In this document: piece by piece, positions 1 through 8,837 of the stretch | Numbering within the stretch: the stretch's first letter is position 1 | Layout of the letters: each line of letters opens with the position of its first letter | Source of the DNA: Paenibacillus harenae | GTDB lineage: Bacteria; Bacillota; Bacilli; Paenibacillales; Paenibacillaceae | DNA: 64,000 nt | Assembly: GCF_030812415.1 (NCBI RefSeq) | Contig: NZ_JAUSST010000001.1 | Span: forward strand, 992,001-1,056,000 | Reading direction: 5' to 3' | Made by a program: the position numbers and the translations under genes | Notes under the pieces: model-generated | The model's input: only the letters and a program-made list of their open reading frames with translations | Databases searched by the model: none | What the model was told of the DNA's origin: nothing

Positions 1-863
1 GAGCCGTATTCAACGGTTCCGTGCGGCGTATCGCCTAAGCTGACTTGAACGATGTATGCGGTCATTGTCTGAATGCTGTCAAGCGGATTGGCCGTCATGT
101 TAGGCGTCGAGCCGGCTGCCAGCGTCACAATCATCGTTTCGCCAATGGCACGAGAGAATGCCAATACCGCGGAAGCTACAATACCCGACAGCGCTGCAGG
201 CACGACGATCTTAAGAGCAACCTCGAACCGCGTCGCGCCAAGCGCATAGGCGCCGTCTCGCAAGCTGCGCGGCACGGATGACATCGCGTCCTCGCTTAGC
301 GAGCTTACCATCGGAATAATCATGATTCCGACTACGATGCCGGCGCTAAGCGCGTTGAATATGCCTGCGCTCGGGAAGATGCTTTGAATAATCGGCGTAA
401 TAAAGCTTAGCGCGAAATATCCGTACACGATCGTCGGTATGCCCGCGAGCACCTCCAAAATCGGTTTAATGACTTTCCGAACCTTCTTCGGCGCGTATTC
501 CGATAAATAAATGGCACTAGCAAGGCCGATCGGCACGGCAACGAGACATGCGATAACCGTAATCATCAGCGTTCCGGAAAGCAGCGGCAGCACCCCGAAG
601 CTCTTAGGCGGGATTAGCGGCGACCATTTCGTTCCGAACAAAAAGTCCAGTATCGGTATCGTCTTGAAAAACTGATAAGTTTCCGTTAGCAGCGTTACAA
701 CGATTCCGATCGTTGTCATGATGGATACGGACGCGCATAGAAACAGCAAAATCGGCATTACTTTATTCATGATGCTGACGCGCTCGTTTTTGAATTTGTA
801 TGCGTCGACTTTTACAGGTGCGTTTTTCGCATTGTCATTGCTTTGCAGAGCTTCGCTTTGCAT
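1..863 (-). CDS. pstC: Phosphate ABC transporter permease PstC (cut by window edge)
   Basis: One of the two membrane channel subunits of the high-affinity PstSCAB phosphate importer. Translating the minus strand from the ATG at 863 gives a cytoplasmic N-terminus ([13 protein letters not shown]), a first membrane segment around residues 35-60, the PstC-like stretch [19 protein letters not shown] and a permease core with the EAA-type segment [20 protein letters not shown]. The C-terminus lies beyond position 1. An AAGGAGG ribosome site sits just upstream of the start. It follows pstS in the same direction, with a stable hairpin between the two genes; pstA, pstB and phoU would be expected past the left edge. 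Confident from sequence similarity to the family and from context. Confidence 0.95.
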   Translation of the reverse strand, partial: MQSEALQSNDNAKNAPVKVDAYKFKNERVSIMNKVMPILLFLCASVSIMTTIGIVVTLLTETYQFFKTIPILDFLFGTKWSPLIPPKSFGVLPLLSGTLMITVIACLVAVPIGLASAIYLSEYAPKKVRKVIKPILEVLAGIPTIVYGYFALSFITPIIQSIFPSAGIFNALSAGIVVGIMIIPMVSSLSEDAMSSVPRSLRDGAYALGATRFEVALKIVVPAALSGIVASAVLAFSRAIGETMIVTLAAGSTPNMTANPLDSIQTMTAYIVQVSLGDTPHGTVEYG

Positions 864-910
864 GCCGGCGGCCTCCTTCTTGCCATTTACAATTCATTTA
901 CATTATCGGC

Positions 911-948
911 GAGAAAAATGTGATGTCCCGCGAGACATCACATTTTCG
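911..948 (-). terminator. Intercistronic hairpin between pstS and pstC
   Basis: A long inverted repeat (arms centred on ATGTGATGTC and GACATCACAT) lies in the 102-base gap between the pstS stop and the pstC start, with no long T run behind it. In pst operons such hairpins typically attenuate transcription or protect the upstream mRNA, so that the binding protein is made in excess over the permeases. Seen directly; the role is inferred. Confidence 0.7.
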
Positions 949-965
949 CACCAAGCCAAAGCTTA

Positions 966-1967
966 TTATTGGATTTTGGCTGCTTCTGTTGCGTATTGCT
1001 CATCTGGAAGCGCTACGTAGCCAACTTCTCCAGCCAATGCTCCAATGTTATCGATATAGAATTTCGCGAACTCTTTCACTTCAGGACGCTCAAGCTCTTT
1101 GTTGTTCACGTAGATGAAGAGCGGGCGGGACAACGGTGCGTATGAGCCGTCTTTGATCGTGTCGTACGTAGGCTCGATTGGACCGGATCCACCGTCGATT
1201 GGAACGACTTTCAGCTTATCCGCGTTTTCTTCGAAGTATGCGAACCCGAAGTAGCCGATGCCGTATTTGCTGCCTGAAACGCCTTGAACGAGTGCGTTGT
1301 CGTCTTCGCTGAAGCTGATTGCTTCATCGTTACGAATGCCTGCTTTATCAAGGATTGCTTCGTTGAAGTAGTCGTAAGTGCCGGAATCGGCGCCTGGCGA
1401 GAACATAACGATCGGCTCAGCCGGGAAAGTATCGCGAACGTCTTTCCAAGTTTTTACCGTGCTGCCAGTCATGAAGATTTTGTTCAATTCTTCAACCGTC
1501 AGGTGGTCGATGAAATCATTGTCTTTGCTAACGACGACCGACAAACCGTCGAACGCTACCGAAAGCTCTGTATACTCAATGCCTGCGTCTTTGCAAGCAG
1601 TTGCTTCTTCGTCTTTGATCGGACGCGATGCGTCTGCGATCGCGATCTCTGCTGCGCAGAATTGCTTGAAGCCGCCGCCTGTGCCGGATACGCCGACTGG
1701 TACGCGAACATCTGCATGCTCTTTGTTGAATTCTTCAGCCGCAGCTTCCGTCAGCGGGAACACCGTGCTGGATCCGTCTATTTTAATTTCGCCCGAAAGC
1801 TTGGCCGCTTCTTCAGTTGGAGCGTTCGTTGCCACATTGTTCGTTGCTGCTCCACCATTATTTTCCGTATTTCCACTATTGGCGTTATTGCCGCATGCTG
1901 CAGCGAATACGACCAACATGGACATCATCAACATTAGAACGACTTTACCCTTTTTCCCCTTAAACAA
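966..1967 (-). CDS. pstS: Phosphate-binding lipoprotein PstS
   Basis: Extracytoplasmic phosphate-binding subunit of the PstSCAB importer. The N-terminus is a lipoprotein signal peptide with a lipobox ending at the Cys of VVFAAACGNN. The mature protein has the PstS landmarks KIDGSSTVFPLTEA, the phosphate loop GVSGTGGGFKQF, DASRPIKDEE and FSPGADSGTYDYF. An open frame extends to a GTG at 1976, but that codon abuts the AGAGGAG ribosome site. A TTG at 1967, eight bases after GAGGAG, is the better start. A four-repeat PhoP-type box and a TAATAT -10 lie directly upstream, so phosphate-starvation control by the PhoPR pair at 12-15 kb is likely. Confidence 0.95.
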   Translation of the reverse strand: MFKGKKGKVVLMLMMSMLVVFAAACGNNANSGNTENNGGAATNNVATNAPTEEAAKLSGEIKIDGSSTVFPLTEAAAEEFNKEHADVRVPVGVSGTGGGFKQFCAAEIAIADASRPIKDEEATACKDAGIEYTELSVAFDGLSVVVSKDNDFIDHLTVEELNKIFMTGSTVKTWKDVRDTFPAEPIVMFSPGADSGTYDYFNEAILDKAGIRNDEAISFSEDDNALVQGVSGSKYGIGYFGFAYFEENADKLKVVPIDGGSGPIEPTYDTIKDGSYAPLSRPLFIYVNNKELERPEVKEFAKFYIDNIGALAGEVGYVALPDEQYATEAAKIQ

Positions 1968-2018
1968 CTCTACCACTCCTCTTAATTTGTCTAGTATGGG
2001 TTTCCCCTTGCAAGATCA

Positions 2019-2072
2019 ATATTACTAGCCGTTTGTAAATCGGGTACTCTCTTTTTGTAAACTTCATGTTAA
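2019..2072 (-). promoter_or_regulatory. PhoP box and promoter of pstS
   Basis: On the minus strand TTAACA (2072-2067), TTTACA (2061-2056), a degenerate AGAGTA (2050-2045) and TTTACA (2039-2034) repeat at exact 11-bp steps. This matches the TT(A/T/C)A(C/T)A-N5 direct repeats bound by PhoP dimers in Bacillus. A TAATAT -10 hexamer (2024-2019) lies 9 bases past the last repeat, with no good -35, as expected for a PhoP-activated promoter. The box overlaps the stop codon of the gene upstream. Confidence 0.8.
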
Positions 2073-3319
2073 AAATACGATTGCCGCAACTTCTCCATTT
2101 CGTCGGCGACATGAATCGATTGCTTATGCGCCTGTTCCGACAGCTCGCCGACTTTCTTCGCGCTGCCGCGATTGTCCGCTGCCGCCTGGAATAAGCGGTT
2201 GAACGCTTCAACCGCAGCGAGAACGTACGCCTCGCTCGCCGTCGTCTCCGAGCGTCCGGAGCTCGCAAGCGCCGCCGTTTCGCCGATAGCGTCAACGATT
2301 GACTTGGTCAGCATCGTAATCTCGCCGGCTAGCTGCTTCGTCTGTCCCGCCAGCTTCATAACTTCGCCTGCCACAACAGCGAAGCCGCGACCATGCTCGC
2401 CTGCCCTTGCCGCTTCAATAGAAGCATTGATTGCGAGCAGATTGCTTTGATCCGCCAACTCCCTGATTACCTTGGATACGCGGCTGATCGAGCCCGCTTC
2501 CGCCTGAAGCTCGTTCATTCGCTGCTCTTGATGCTGCGATGACGCAGCGATAGACAGAAATGCGCTGCTCACCTTGTCCAGCTCGTTCTTGCCGCTTAGC
2601 GTTAAGTCGACCATCTCAACGGACAACGACTCGCCCTGCCCGGTCGAGGCACGAACGGCGCTTGCCGCCTGTTCGATCTGCCTGACGCGCTGCTCGGCCG
2701 ATTGGATAATGCGGCGCTGCGCCCTCTCCGCCTCCTGCTGGAGCGCTCTGGACATCTTGAGCATGTCCGATACGGTGAGCACTCCCGCAAGCGATCCGTC
2801 CTGTTGCGTCACGACGACGCAGTCGTAGAGGATGCTCTCATCGCGGCTGAGCGCGCTGTCGATAATTTGTTGCGGCGCATCGGCAATATGTACGGTTAGC
2901 GGACGAGCATCCATCAGCCTCGTAACCGGCTTCTCATAATACAGATCGGCACTAAAACGATGGCCGAGCTTAAGAAAAAACCGGTTGCGCATCATGAGTC
3001 CAACCGGTATTCGCTCATTGCCGCGTACGACGACGACGCACTCGCAGTCGGGATTTTGCTTGAAGACGCCAATCGTCTCCCGGCAAGAGCGCTCTTCTTC
3101 AACAGTAGCTGCTCCCCGCATATAATCGGCAATGCGAACGGGTTGCAGGTCGGTCACATCAGTTTCTGCTTCCCCATGTGCACCAGATTGTAGCCTATCA
3201 ATTGCTTCAGGCTCAGCTTCAGCCTCAGTTTCTGTTTCAGGTCGTATAGCAACTGCTGCAACTACCTTTCCCTCTTCTTGCACTTTCAATTCTAGCTTAT
3301 CCAGAACGGATACCGTCAT
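2069..3319 (-). CDS. Soluble CBS-domain methyl-accepting chemotaxis-like protein
   Basis: 416 residues with no membrane segment. Residues about 1-60 are an acidic low-complexity leader. About 65-190 look like a pair of CBS domains (for example [20 protein letters not shown]), and about 230-410 are a chemoreceptor signalling coiled coil with the hairpin tip [20 protein letters not shown] followed by [16 protein letters not shown] pairs usually bind adenosyl nucleotides, so this may be a cytosolic energy or nucleotide sensor feeding CheA, but the ligand is unknown. GGAAGGG precedes the ATG. Its promoter region carries a perfect two-unit PhoP box and the gene sits directly upstream of pstS, which ties it to phosphate starvation. 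Confidence 0.85.
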   Translation of the reverse strand: MTVSVLDKLELKVQEEGKVVAAVAIRPETETEAEAEPEAIDRLQSGAHGEAETDVTDLQPVRIADYMRGAATVEEERSCRETIGVFKQNPDCECVVVVRGNERIPVGLMMRNRFFLKLGHRFSADLYYEKPVTRLMDARPLTVHIADAPQQIIDSALSRDESILYDCVVVTQQDGSLAGVLTVSDMLKMSRALQQEAERAQRRIIQSAEQRVRQIEQAASAVRASTGQGESLSVEMVDLTLSGKNELDKVSSAFLSIAASSQHQEQRMNELQAEAGSISRVSKVIRELADQSNLLAINASIEAARAGEHGRGFAVVAGEVMKLAGQTKQLAGEITMLTKSIVDAIGETAALASSGRSETTASEAYVLAAVEAFNRLFQAAADNRGSAKKVGELSEQAHKQSIHVADEMEKLRQSYF

Positions 3320-3356
3320 TCACGATCACCCTTCCTTCCATATCCTCTCAGGTACT

Positions 3357-3410
3357 ACTATAGGTCTCAAGCATCAACTGCGGTGGCATGGAATGTTAAC
3401 GCAATGTTAA
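3357..3410 (-). promoter_or_regulatory. PhoP box upstream of the CBS-chemoreceptor gene
   Basis: The minus strand reads TTAACA (3410-3405), TTGCG, TTAACA (3399-3394): two perfect PhoP half-sites at 11-bp spacing, in the activating orientation. A TATAGT -10-like hexamer lies at 3362-3357, about 40 bases from the start codon. Seen directly; binding is inferred from the known consensus. Confidence 0.7.
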
Positions 3411-3467
3411 ATTCGACAGTAATTGATAAATTAAAGCGGCCTAGCTACTTGGTCAGATCATGTAGTC

Positions 3468-3654
3468 TAAAGGTGCATATGCGATCTTACGGCGGTGGAG
3501 TAACTTGGAGTAGCGGCTTGTAAGAGCGTATATGCTCTTACACAGTTCATTAAGGAGAGGCTGCTTGGACGAAAGTTGGCTGTAAGAGCTTATGCGCTCT
3601 TTCGGGGAGTCGAGTAACCTAAGGCGTCGGCGTGTAAGAGCGTATGTGTGCTTA
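3468..3654. repeat. Intergenic array of four related short palindromes
   Basis: Four imperfect palindromes of the form TAAGAGCgTATatGCTCTTA lie at 3468-3489, 3521-3540, 3583-3602 and 3635-3654, starts spaced 53, 62 and 52 bases. Spacers share fragments such as GAGTAAC and GGCTTG/GGCTGCTTGG. The 76-codon frame across it has no other support. No function is assigned; it fills most of the 427-base gap between the CBS-receptor gene and the beta-galactosidase gene. Confidence 0.7.
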
Positions 3655-3680
3655 CATGGGGCGGTGTACTCTGCAAACAA

Positions 3681-3726
3681 CAAAAAAACTGCGCGGCACG
3701 TACGACTTTCGTACGTGCTGCGCAGT
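3681..3726 (-). terminator. Rho-independent terminator of the beta-galactosidase gene
   Basis: Inverted repeat with arms AACTGCGCgGCACGTACGA and its near-perfect complement around a 3-base loop (3688-3726), followed on the minus strand by a run of seven Ts. It lies 21 bases past the stop codon of the gene at 3747. Confidence 0.9.
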
Positions 3727-3746
3727 TCGTTAGATCTATAGGAATG

Positions 3747-5816
3747 TTACTTCGAAGCGCGCTTCAGAAGCTTTATGCTGTGGCCTTCAAGCTCAATCGA
3801 TGAACCAACAGCCGCTCCGGTTAGCAATTCGGTGTATGCGCGAGCGTCCAGCTCTACCGATTTGTCGGCATCCGTGAAGTTCGACACGAATACGTAATCA
3901 TGCTCCCCGTCGGTACGAAGCTGAGCGGTTACGCCTTCCGGCAGCTCGGACTCGATGACGCGCTTCACGCCTGCTTGCCGGGTAATGCTAGCCGTCAATT
4001 GCTTAATGAAGTCATTGTCGTTGCGCGACGCAATATAATACGCCTTGCCCTTGCCCAGCTTGTTCACCGTTACGGCCGGACGTCCTGCGTAGAAGTCTTC
4101 TCCGTATACCGCAAGCGCCTCCGCGCCTTCGAGGTGAATGAGGTCACATAGCTCGCGAGCGACGAACTCGCCGCCGAAGCCAAGCTCGTTGCCATCGTTC
4201 ATGACGACGCGGTTCGAATCGTGGTCATGCAGGGAGTCGATTTCCTCCGACCAGATGCCAAGCGTTTTGCGAAGCGGTCCAGGGAAGCCCCCTAGGAAGC
4301 ATAGGTCGTTCTCGTCGACAATGCCGCTCCAATACGTTGCGATGAACGTACCGCCGTTCTCGACAAAACGTTCAATGCGTTCGCCAACGCCCGGACGCAC
4401 CATATAAAGCATCGGAGCGATGAGCAGCTTATAAGAATCGAAGCTGCATTCCGAATCGATAACGTCAACGGATACGCCTAGATCCCATAGCGGACGATAA
4501 TGGTTATGCAGAGTCTTCTCGTAATGCAAGCCGCCGTTACGCGGTCCTTGCGAATCCTTCACCGCCCAGCGGTTCTCCCAATCGTTAATGAGCGCGACTT
4601 CAGGCTTCACCGAAGTGCCGACAACCTCCGTCAGCTTCTCCAGCGTCTGTCCAAGCTCGGATACTTCGCGGAAGACGCGGGTATGCTCGTTGCCGACATG
4701 GTCGACAACCGCGCCGTGCAGCTTCTCGCTTGAGCCTCTGCTCTTGCGCCATTGGAAATATTGAACGGTATCCGAACCATGCGCCACCGCCTGCAAAGAG
4801 GACAACAGATGAACGCCCGGACGCTTCAGCTTGCTGACCGGCTGCCAGTTCGTCATGCTCGGCGTGCTTTCCATCAGCATGAACGGCTTGCCGCCCTTGA
4901 GGGAGCGGAACACATCGTGGTTAAACGCAATCCAAGACGCCAGCGAGCTGTCGTCGCCGAAGTTGTCATGCCAGGTCGGGTAAGCGTCCCACGAAATCAT
5001 ATCGAGCAGATCGCTGAACTTCCAGTAGTTGAGCGGCTCGAAATCAAGCATAAAGTTAGTCGTAATCGGCAGCTCCGGGTTCGCGGCGCGAAGCGGCGCG
5101 ATCTCATGACGGCAGAAGTCCACTGTCTGATCCGTTACGAAACGTCTCCAGTCCACATTCTGACCGTGAACGGCGTTCTCGCCGCGAGCGGTCGGGGACT
5201 CCACTTGACTCCAGTTTGTATAGGTGTGACTCCAGAACGTCGTCCACCATGCGTCGTTGAGCGCTTCCAGCGAGCCGTATTTATTTTGCAGCCAGCCTCT
5301 GAATGCTTCCTCGCAATAATTACAATGGCACTCGCCGCCGTATTCATTGGAGATATGCCAGCCGATTACGGCCGGATGCTGCGAATAACGCTCGGCGAGC
5401 TTACTATTCATAATCTCTACTTTCTCGCGGTAAACCGGCGAGGAGAAGCAGTGGTTGTGCCTTGCGCCATGCAGATTGCGAATGCCGTTTGGAGCAACGC
5501 GCAATACTTCCGGATATTTCTCCGACATCCAAGCCGGACGCGCGCCGCTTGGCGTAGCCAACAACGCAAATATACCGTTCGCCGCAAACTTGTCCAGCAG
5601 CGTATCCAGCCAATCAAACGTGAAGCGGCCTTCCTCGGGCTCAAGTGCCGACCATGCGAAGATGCCGACCGACATCACATTGCAGCGAGCCAGCTTCATT
5701 AAACGAATATCTTCCTCCAGCACCTCGGGATACTTCTGCCATTGGTCCGGGTTATAATCTGCTCCATGCAGCATTTGTGGAATCTTGCCGCTGATCGGTG
5801 GGAACTTTGTCGTCAT
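3747..5816 (-). CDS. Beta-galactosidase, glycoside hydrolase family 42
   Basis: 689 residues, the normal length for a GH42 enzyme, which hydrolyses terminal beta-galactosides inside the cell (no signal peptide). The TIM barrel begins at about residue 15 (GADYNPDQW). The acid/base is Glu158 in HISNEYGG and the probable nucleophile is Glu316 in LMESTPSMTNW. Cys123, Cys163, Cys165 and Cys168 match the zinc-binding cysteines of the family. A trimerisation-type domain (about 400-600) and a small C-terminal beta domain follow. The gene is divergent from an AraC-type regulator at 5961, the likely activator. Natural substrates could be galacto-oligosaccharides or plant galactans; no transporter gene adjoins it. 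Confidence 0.95.
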   Translation of the reverse strand: MTTKFPPISGKIPQMLHGADYNPDQWQKYPEVLEEDIRLMKLARCNVMSVGIFAWSALEPEEGRFTFDWLDTLLDKFAANGIFALLATPSGARPAWMSEKYPEVLRVAPNGIRNLHGARHNHCFSSPVYREKVEIMNSKLAERYSQHPAVIGWHISNEYGGECHCNYCEEAFRGWLQNKYGSLEALNDAWWTTFWSHTYTNWSQVESPTARGENAVHGQNVDWRRFVTDQTVDFCRHEIAPLRAANPELPITTNFMLDFEPLNYWKFSDLLDMISWDAYPTWHDNFGDDSSLASWIAFNHDVFRSLKGGKPFMLMESTPSMTNWQPVSKLKRPGVHLLSSLQAVAHGSDTVQYFQWRKSRGSSEKLHGAVVDHVGNEHTRVFREVSELGQTLEKLTEVVGTSVKPEVALINDWENRWAVKDSQGPRNGGLHYEKTLHNHYRPLWDLGVSVDVIDSECSFDSYKLLIAPMLYMVRPGVGERIERFVENGGTFIATYWSGIVDENDLCFLGGFPGPLRKTLGIWSEEIDSLHDHDSNRVVMNDGNELGFGGEFVARELCDLIHLEGAEALAVYGEDFYAGRPAVTVNKLGKGKAYYIASRNDNDFIKQLTASITRQAGVKRVIESELPEGVTAQLRTDGEHDYVFVSNFTDADKSVELDARAYTELLTGAAVGSSIELEGHSIKLLKRASK

Positions 5817-5862
5817 GAATAGAGCCTCCAGTATCGTCTTTTAATCATCATAAATGGATATG

Positions 5863-5885
5863 CTATAATGATATTCATATTATAG
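5863..5885. promoter_or_regulatory. Inverted repeat between the divergent beta-galactosidase and AraC genes
   Basis: CTATAAT (5863-5869) and ATTATAG (5879-5885) form a symmetric element in the 144-base divergent region. Each arm contains a TATAAT-like hexamer, so it may hold -10 elements for either direction or an operator. Seen directly; function uncertain. Confidence 0.35.
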
Positions 5886-5960
5886 AATGAACGCATCGCC
5901 ATTAAAATAATAGTATTTTCGCATCGATAGCAAAATATGAAACAGGAGGACTGCAATAAG

Positions 5961-6788
5961 ATGGACACCATGGTCTTCCCGACCCTGACGGATGCCGACA
6001 CGACCCTCCCTCTATACCTAACGAGCATCGGTCATTGGAATAACCAGGAAGCGATCGACCGCCCAGGCGGCTACCCCCATTTTCAGTGGCTGCAGGTGAT
6101 GAATGGCTCGGGCATCCTTCACTTCGGCGAGCATAAGATGAACGTTCAATCAGGCCAAGGCTTCTGCCTCCTGCCAGGCGACCCTCACTCTTACTATGCG
6201 ACGGAAGAGCCTTGGGAAATATTCTGGCTTAGCTTTCGCGGGGATCTATCGGAGACGATGCTTCGGCAAGCGGGCATTACGCAATCGGGCGTCTATTCGA
6301 CAGCGGATCATGATATGATTGTGACGCATATGAAGAACATTTATGCGATGACGCAGTCGGGCCGTTCGTTCATTGGACTCGAATGCTCCAAGCTCGTCTA
6401 CATGTTTTTGCTTGATTTGATGAAAGTTATTCTCGTAAGCTCGCAATCGGCGGAGCATCATATATTGAAGCTGAAGCCGGTGTTGAAGTATATTGAAGAC
6501 AACTACGATAAGCTCATTACGATCAAAGACTTAGCCTCGTGCATAGACATTACGCCGCAATATTTATGTCTGTTGTTCAAAAAAGCGATGAAAATGCGGC
6601 CGCTTGAGTACGTAAATCGCGAGCGCATCAATCGCAGCAAGGAGCTTATGTTCCACGAAAGCGATATTAAGATGAACGAAATCGCGAGGCGGGTCGGCTT
6701 CGACTCCCCCAGCTATTTCAGCTCGGTATTCAAGCGTCTCGAGGGTCTAAGTCCCGAACAGTTCAAAAAAATTCACGGCATGCGGTAG
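5961..6788 (+). CDS. AraC-family transcriptional regulator (cupin sensor plus HTH)
   Basis: 275 residues: an N-terminal cupin ligand domain (about 1-150; contains GGYPHFQWLQVMNGSG and LLPGDPHSYY) and a C-terminal double helix-turn-helix (about 175-275, with DITPQYLCLLFKKAMKMRPL and VGFDSPSYFSSVFKRLEGLS). An ATG at 5937 is in frame, but the AGGAGG at 5943 points to the ATG at 5961. It is divergent from the GH42 gene, the usual arrangement for a sugar-responsive activator of that enzyme. The ligand is unknown. Confidence 0.9.
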   Translation: MDTMVFPTLTDADTTLPLYLTSIGHWNNQEAIDRPGGYPHFQWLQVMNGSGILHFGEHKMNVQSGQGFCLLPGDPHSYYATEEPWEIFWLSFRGDLSETMLRQAGITQSGVYSTADHDMIVTHMKNIYAMTQSGRSFIGLECSKLVYMFLLDLMKVILVSSQSAEHHILKLKPVLKYIEDNYDKLITIKDLASCIDITPQYLCLLFKKAMKMRPLEYVNRERINRSKELMFHESDIKMNEIARRVGFDSPSYFSSVFKRLEGLSPEQFKKIHGMR

Positions 6789-6846
6789 CTCGCCGCCTTA
6801 CCCTAACATGCTTACAATAATTAAGAGGAGGAGGCTCATCCCAACT

Positions 6847-8025
6847 ATGACGAATAAACAGACCGTATTCAGCACCATCGACGAGCATGCCGAAACGTTC
6901 CGCGCCATCTCCCGCTCGATCGGGAACAGGCCGGAGCTCGGGCACGAGGAGTTTTACGCAGCGGGGTTATTGACAGCCGAGCTTGAGCGCTTCGGCTTCG
7001 AGGTTACGCGCGGCATTCTGAACATGGAGACGTCGTTCATCGCCGTTTACGATTCCGGCAAGCCCGGACCTACTGCCGGCTTTCTATGCGAATATGACGC
7101 ATTGCCGGAGATCGGCCACGCGTGCGGCCATCATCTCATCTGCTCGATGAGCATCGCTGCGGCCGTCGGCCTCAAGGCGGCGATCGGTCAATTAGGCGGC
7201 CGAATCCGTATCTACGGAACGCCTGCCGAAGAAACGAAAGGCGCGAAAGTGCCGATGGCGGCAGCCGGTCTATTCGACGACTGCGACTTCGCCCTGATGG
7301 CACACCCGTATCACACCTTCGAGCGCTCCGGCGAATCGCTTGCGCTTGACGCGATTCAATTCGAATATACGGGCGTTGCCGCTCACGCCGCGGCAAGCCC
7401 GTACGAGGGCGTGAACGCGCTCGACGCGGTGCTTATGCTGTTCAATAGCATTAACGCGATGCGCCAGCAATGCCGCAAAGACGCGCGAATTCACGGCATT
7501 ATCGATAACGGCGGCAAAGCGCCGAACATCATTCCCGATTACGCGTCGGCCAAGTTCTACGTGCGCTCCGCTTCCCGGGCCTACACGAACGAGCTGACCC
7601 AGAAGGTACTTCGCTGCGCCGAAGGAGCGGCGCTGCAAACCGGCTGCACGCTAACGACTAACAATTACGAGTTCTCCTATGACGAGCTGCTTACGAATGA
7701 GGTTTTGTCGAATCAATTCAATAAAAATCTCATTGAAGCCGGCATCCGTTCCGATGAGATTGAGTTCGGCAAAGATAACGGCTCGCTCGATCTCGGCAAC
7801 GTATCGGTACGCTGCCCAGCCATTCACCCTTACGTCAAGGTGGTCGAGGATCGATTGCTGCTGCATACCGAAGCGTTCCGCGACGCGACTATGACCGAGC
7901 CCGCGTTCGACCGCATGCTGTTCGGGGCGAAGATGCTCGCGGCGACCGCCTATGACGTCTGCACCGATCCCGCCCTGCTCGCCGGCATACGCGAAGAGTT
8001 CGAACGGCAGACGAAGCAGCTATGA
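6847..8025 (+). CDS. M20 family metal-dependent amidohydrolase
   Basis: About 392 residues, of the AbgB/PM20D2-like branch of peptidase family M20, which hydrolyses amide bonds of acylated amino acids or unusual dipeptides. Visible landmarks are the metal-site motifs CEYDALPEIGHACGHH (about residues 82-97) and YGTPAEETKG, and the dimerisation (lid) domain containing FEYTGVAAHAAASPYEGVNA. The frame reaches back to 6808, but the GAGGAGGAGG run points to the ATG at 6847. Its stop overlaps the start of the next gene by 4 bases (ATGA), so it is probably co-translated with the ThrE-like exporter; a role linking hydrolysis of a conjugate to export of the product is inferred. Confidence 0.88.
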   Translation: MTNKQTVFSTIDEHAETFRAISRSIGNRPELGHEEFYAAGLLTAELERFGFEVTRGILNMETSFIAVYDSGKPGPTAGFLCEYDALPEIGHACGHHLICSMSIAAAVGLKAAIGQLGGRIRIYGTPAEETKGAKVPMAAAGLFDDCDFALMAHPYHTFERSGESLALDAIQFEYTGVAAHAAASPYEGVNALDAVLMLFNSINAMRQQCRKDARIHGIIDNGGKAPNIIPDYASAKFYVRSASRAYTNELTQKVLRCAEGAALQTGCTLTTNNYEFSYDELLTNEVLSNQFNKNLIEAGIRSDEIEFGKDNGSLDLGNVSVRCPAIHPYVKVVEDRLLLHTEAFRDATMTEPAFDRMLFGAKMLAATAYDVCTDPALLAGIREEFERQTKQL

Positions 8026-8798
8026 CGGCGATCGGCCATCACGATAATATCGGCCGCTGCGATATTTCGCAGCTTTGTCTGCTCGCTGGCAAGATCATCC
8101 TCCAGAACGGCGGCGAAACGTATCGCGTGGAGGATACGATGGTACGGATCGCTGCAGCCTGCGGAATCTCGCAATCGCAAAGCTTCGTCACGCCCACGGG
8201 GATTATATTCGCCATCGAAGGAACTGCCCATACAACGCGGCTTATGCGTATCTCGCAGCGGTCGACCAATCTGCTCAAAGTGACGCTAGTCAATGACATT
8301 TCCCGGCAGATGAGCCGCGGAGAGGTTACGCCCGAGGAAGCCTACAGCCTGCTTCAACGGATCGATTCGGGCGCCAGCGGGTACAGTTACCCGAACTGGC
8401 TGAAGGTCGTCACTGCCGCCATTGCCAGCGGCTGCTTCCTTATTATGTTCCAAGGCGCATGGTCCGACTTCTGGCCTGTCGTCGCAAGCGGCGGCATCGG
8501 CTATTTGTTTTTCGTTACGCTCCATCGGGTCGTTCCGATTACGTTTTTCGCCGAATTACTGACCGCTGTATTGATCGGGCTGCTGTCCGTTCTATCCGTA
8601 CATATCGGCTTCGGTACCGATCTCGACAAAATCATTATCAGCTCCGTCATGCCGCTCGTCCCCGGTCTTCACCTGACGAATGCGGTTCGCGATCTGATGG
8701 CCGGACATCTCGTATCCGGTCTCTCGAAGGGGGCCGAAGCTTTTCTGACCGCTTTCGCGATCGGCGCAGGGATAGCGGCGGTATTATCCTTTTATTAA
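8022..8798 (+). CDS. ThrE-type threonine/serine exporter, large half
   Basis: 258 residues matching the N-terminal half of ThrE-like transporters. A soluble region with LAGKIILQNGGETYRVEDTM and FVTPTGIIFAIEG comes first, then about five membrane segments from residue 125 (including the conserved loop VMPLVPGLHLTNAVRDLMAG). In Corynebacterium ThrE both halves are one protein; here the second half is the separate gene at 8838. It overlaps the M20 gene by 4 bases. Export of a small amino acid is the family expectation; the substrate is not proven by sequence. Confidence 0.88.
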   Translation: MTAIGHHDNIGRCDISQLCLLAGKIILQNGGETYRVEDTMVRIAAACGISQSQSFVTPTGIIFAIEGTAHTTRLMRISQRSTNLLKVTLVNDISRQMSRGEVTPEEAYSLLQRIDSGASGYSYPNWLKVVTAAIASGCFLIMFQGAWSDFWPVVASGGIGYLFFVTLHRVVPITFFAELLTAVLIGLLSVLSVHIGFGTDLDKIIISSVMPLVPGLHLTNAVRDLMAGHLVSGLSKGAEAFLTAFAIGAGIAAVLSFY

Positions 8799-8837
8799 GG
8801 GATGGTATACGAAAAGAAAGAGGAGTTGGAAAAATCG

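Noticed and set aside
2069..3319. Classical membrane chemoreceptor
   Set aside because: No membrane segment or periplasmic domain is present; the protein is soluble with CBS domains.
3453..3683. 76-codon minus-strand frame across the palindrome array
   Set aside because: Its residues follow directly from the repeated DNA, there is no ribosome site and no family resemblance.
4752..5702. 316-codon plus-strand frame
   Set aside because: Lies antisense within the GH42 gene; composition is that of a shadow frame, with no ribosome site.
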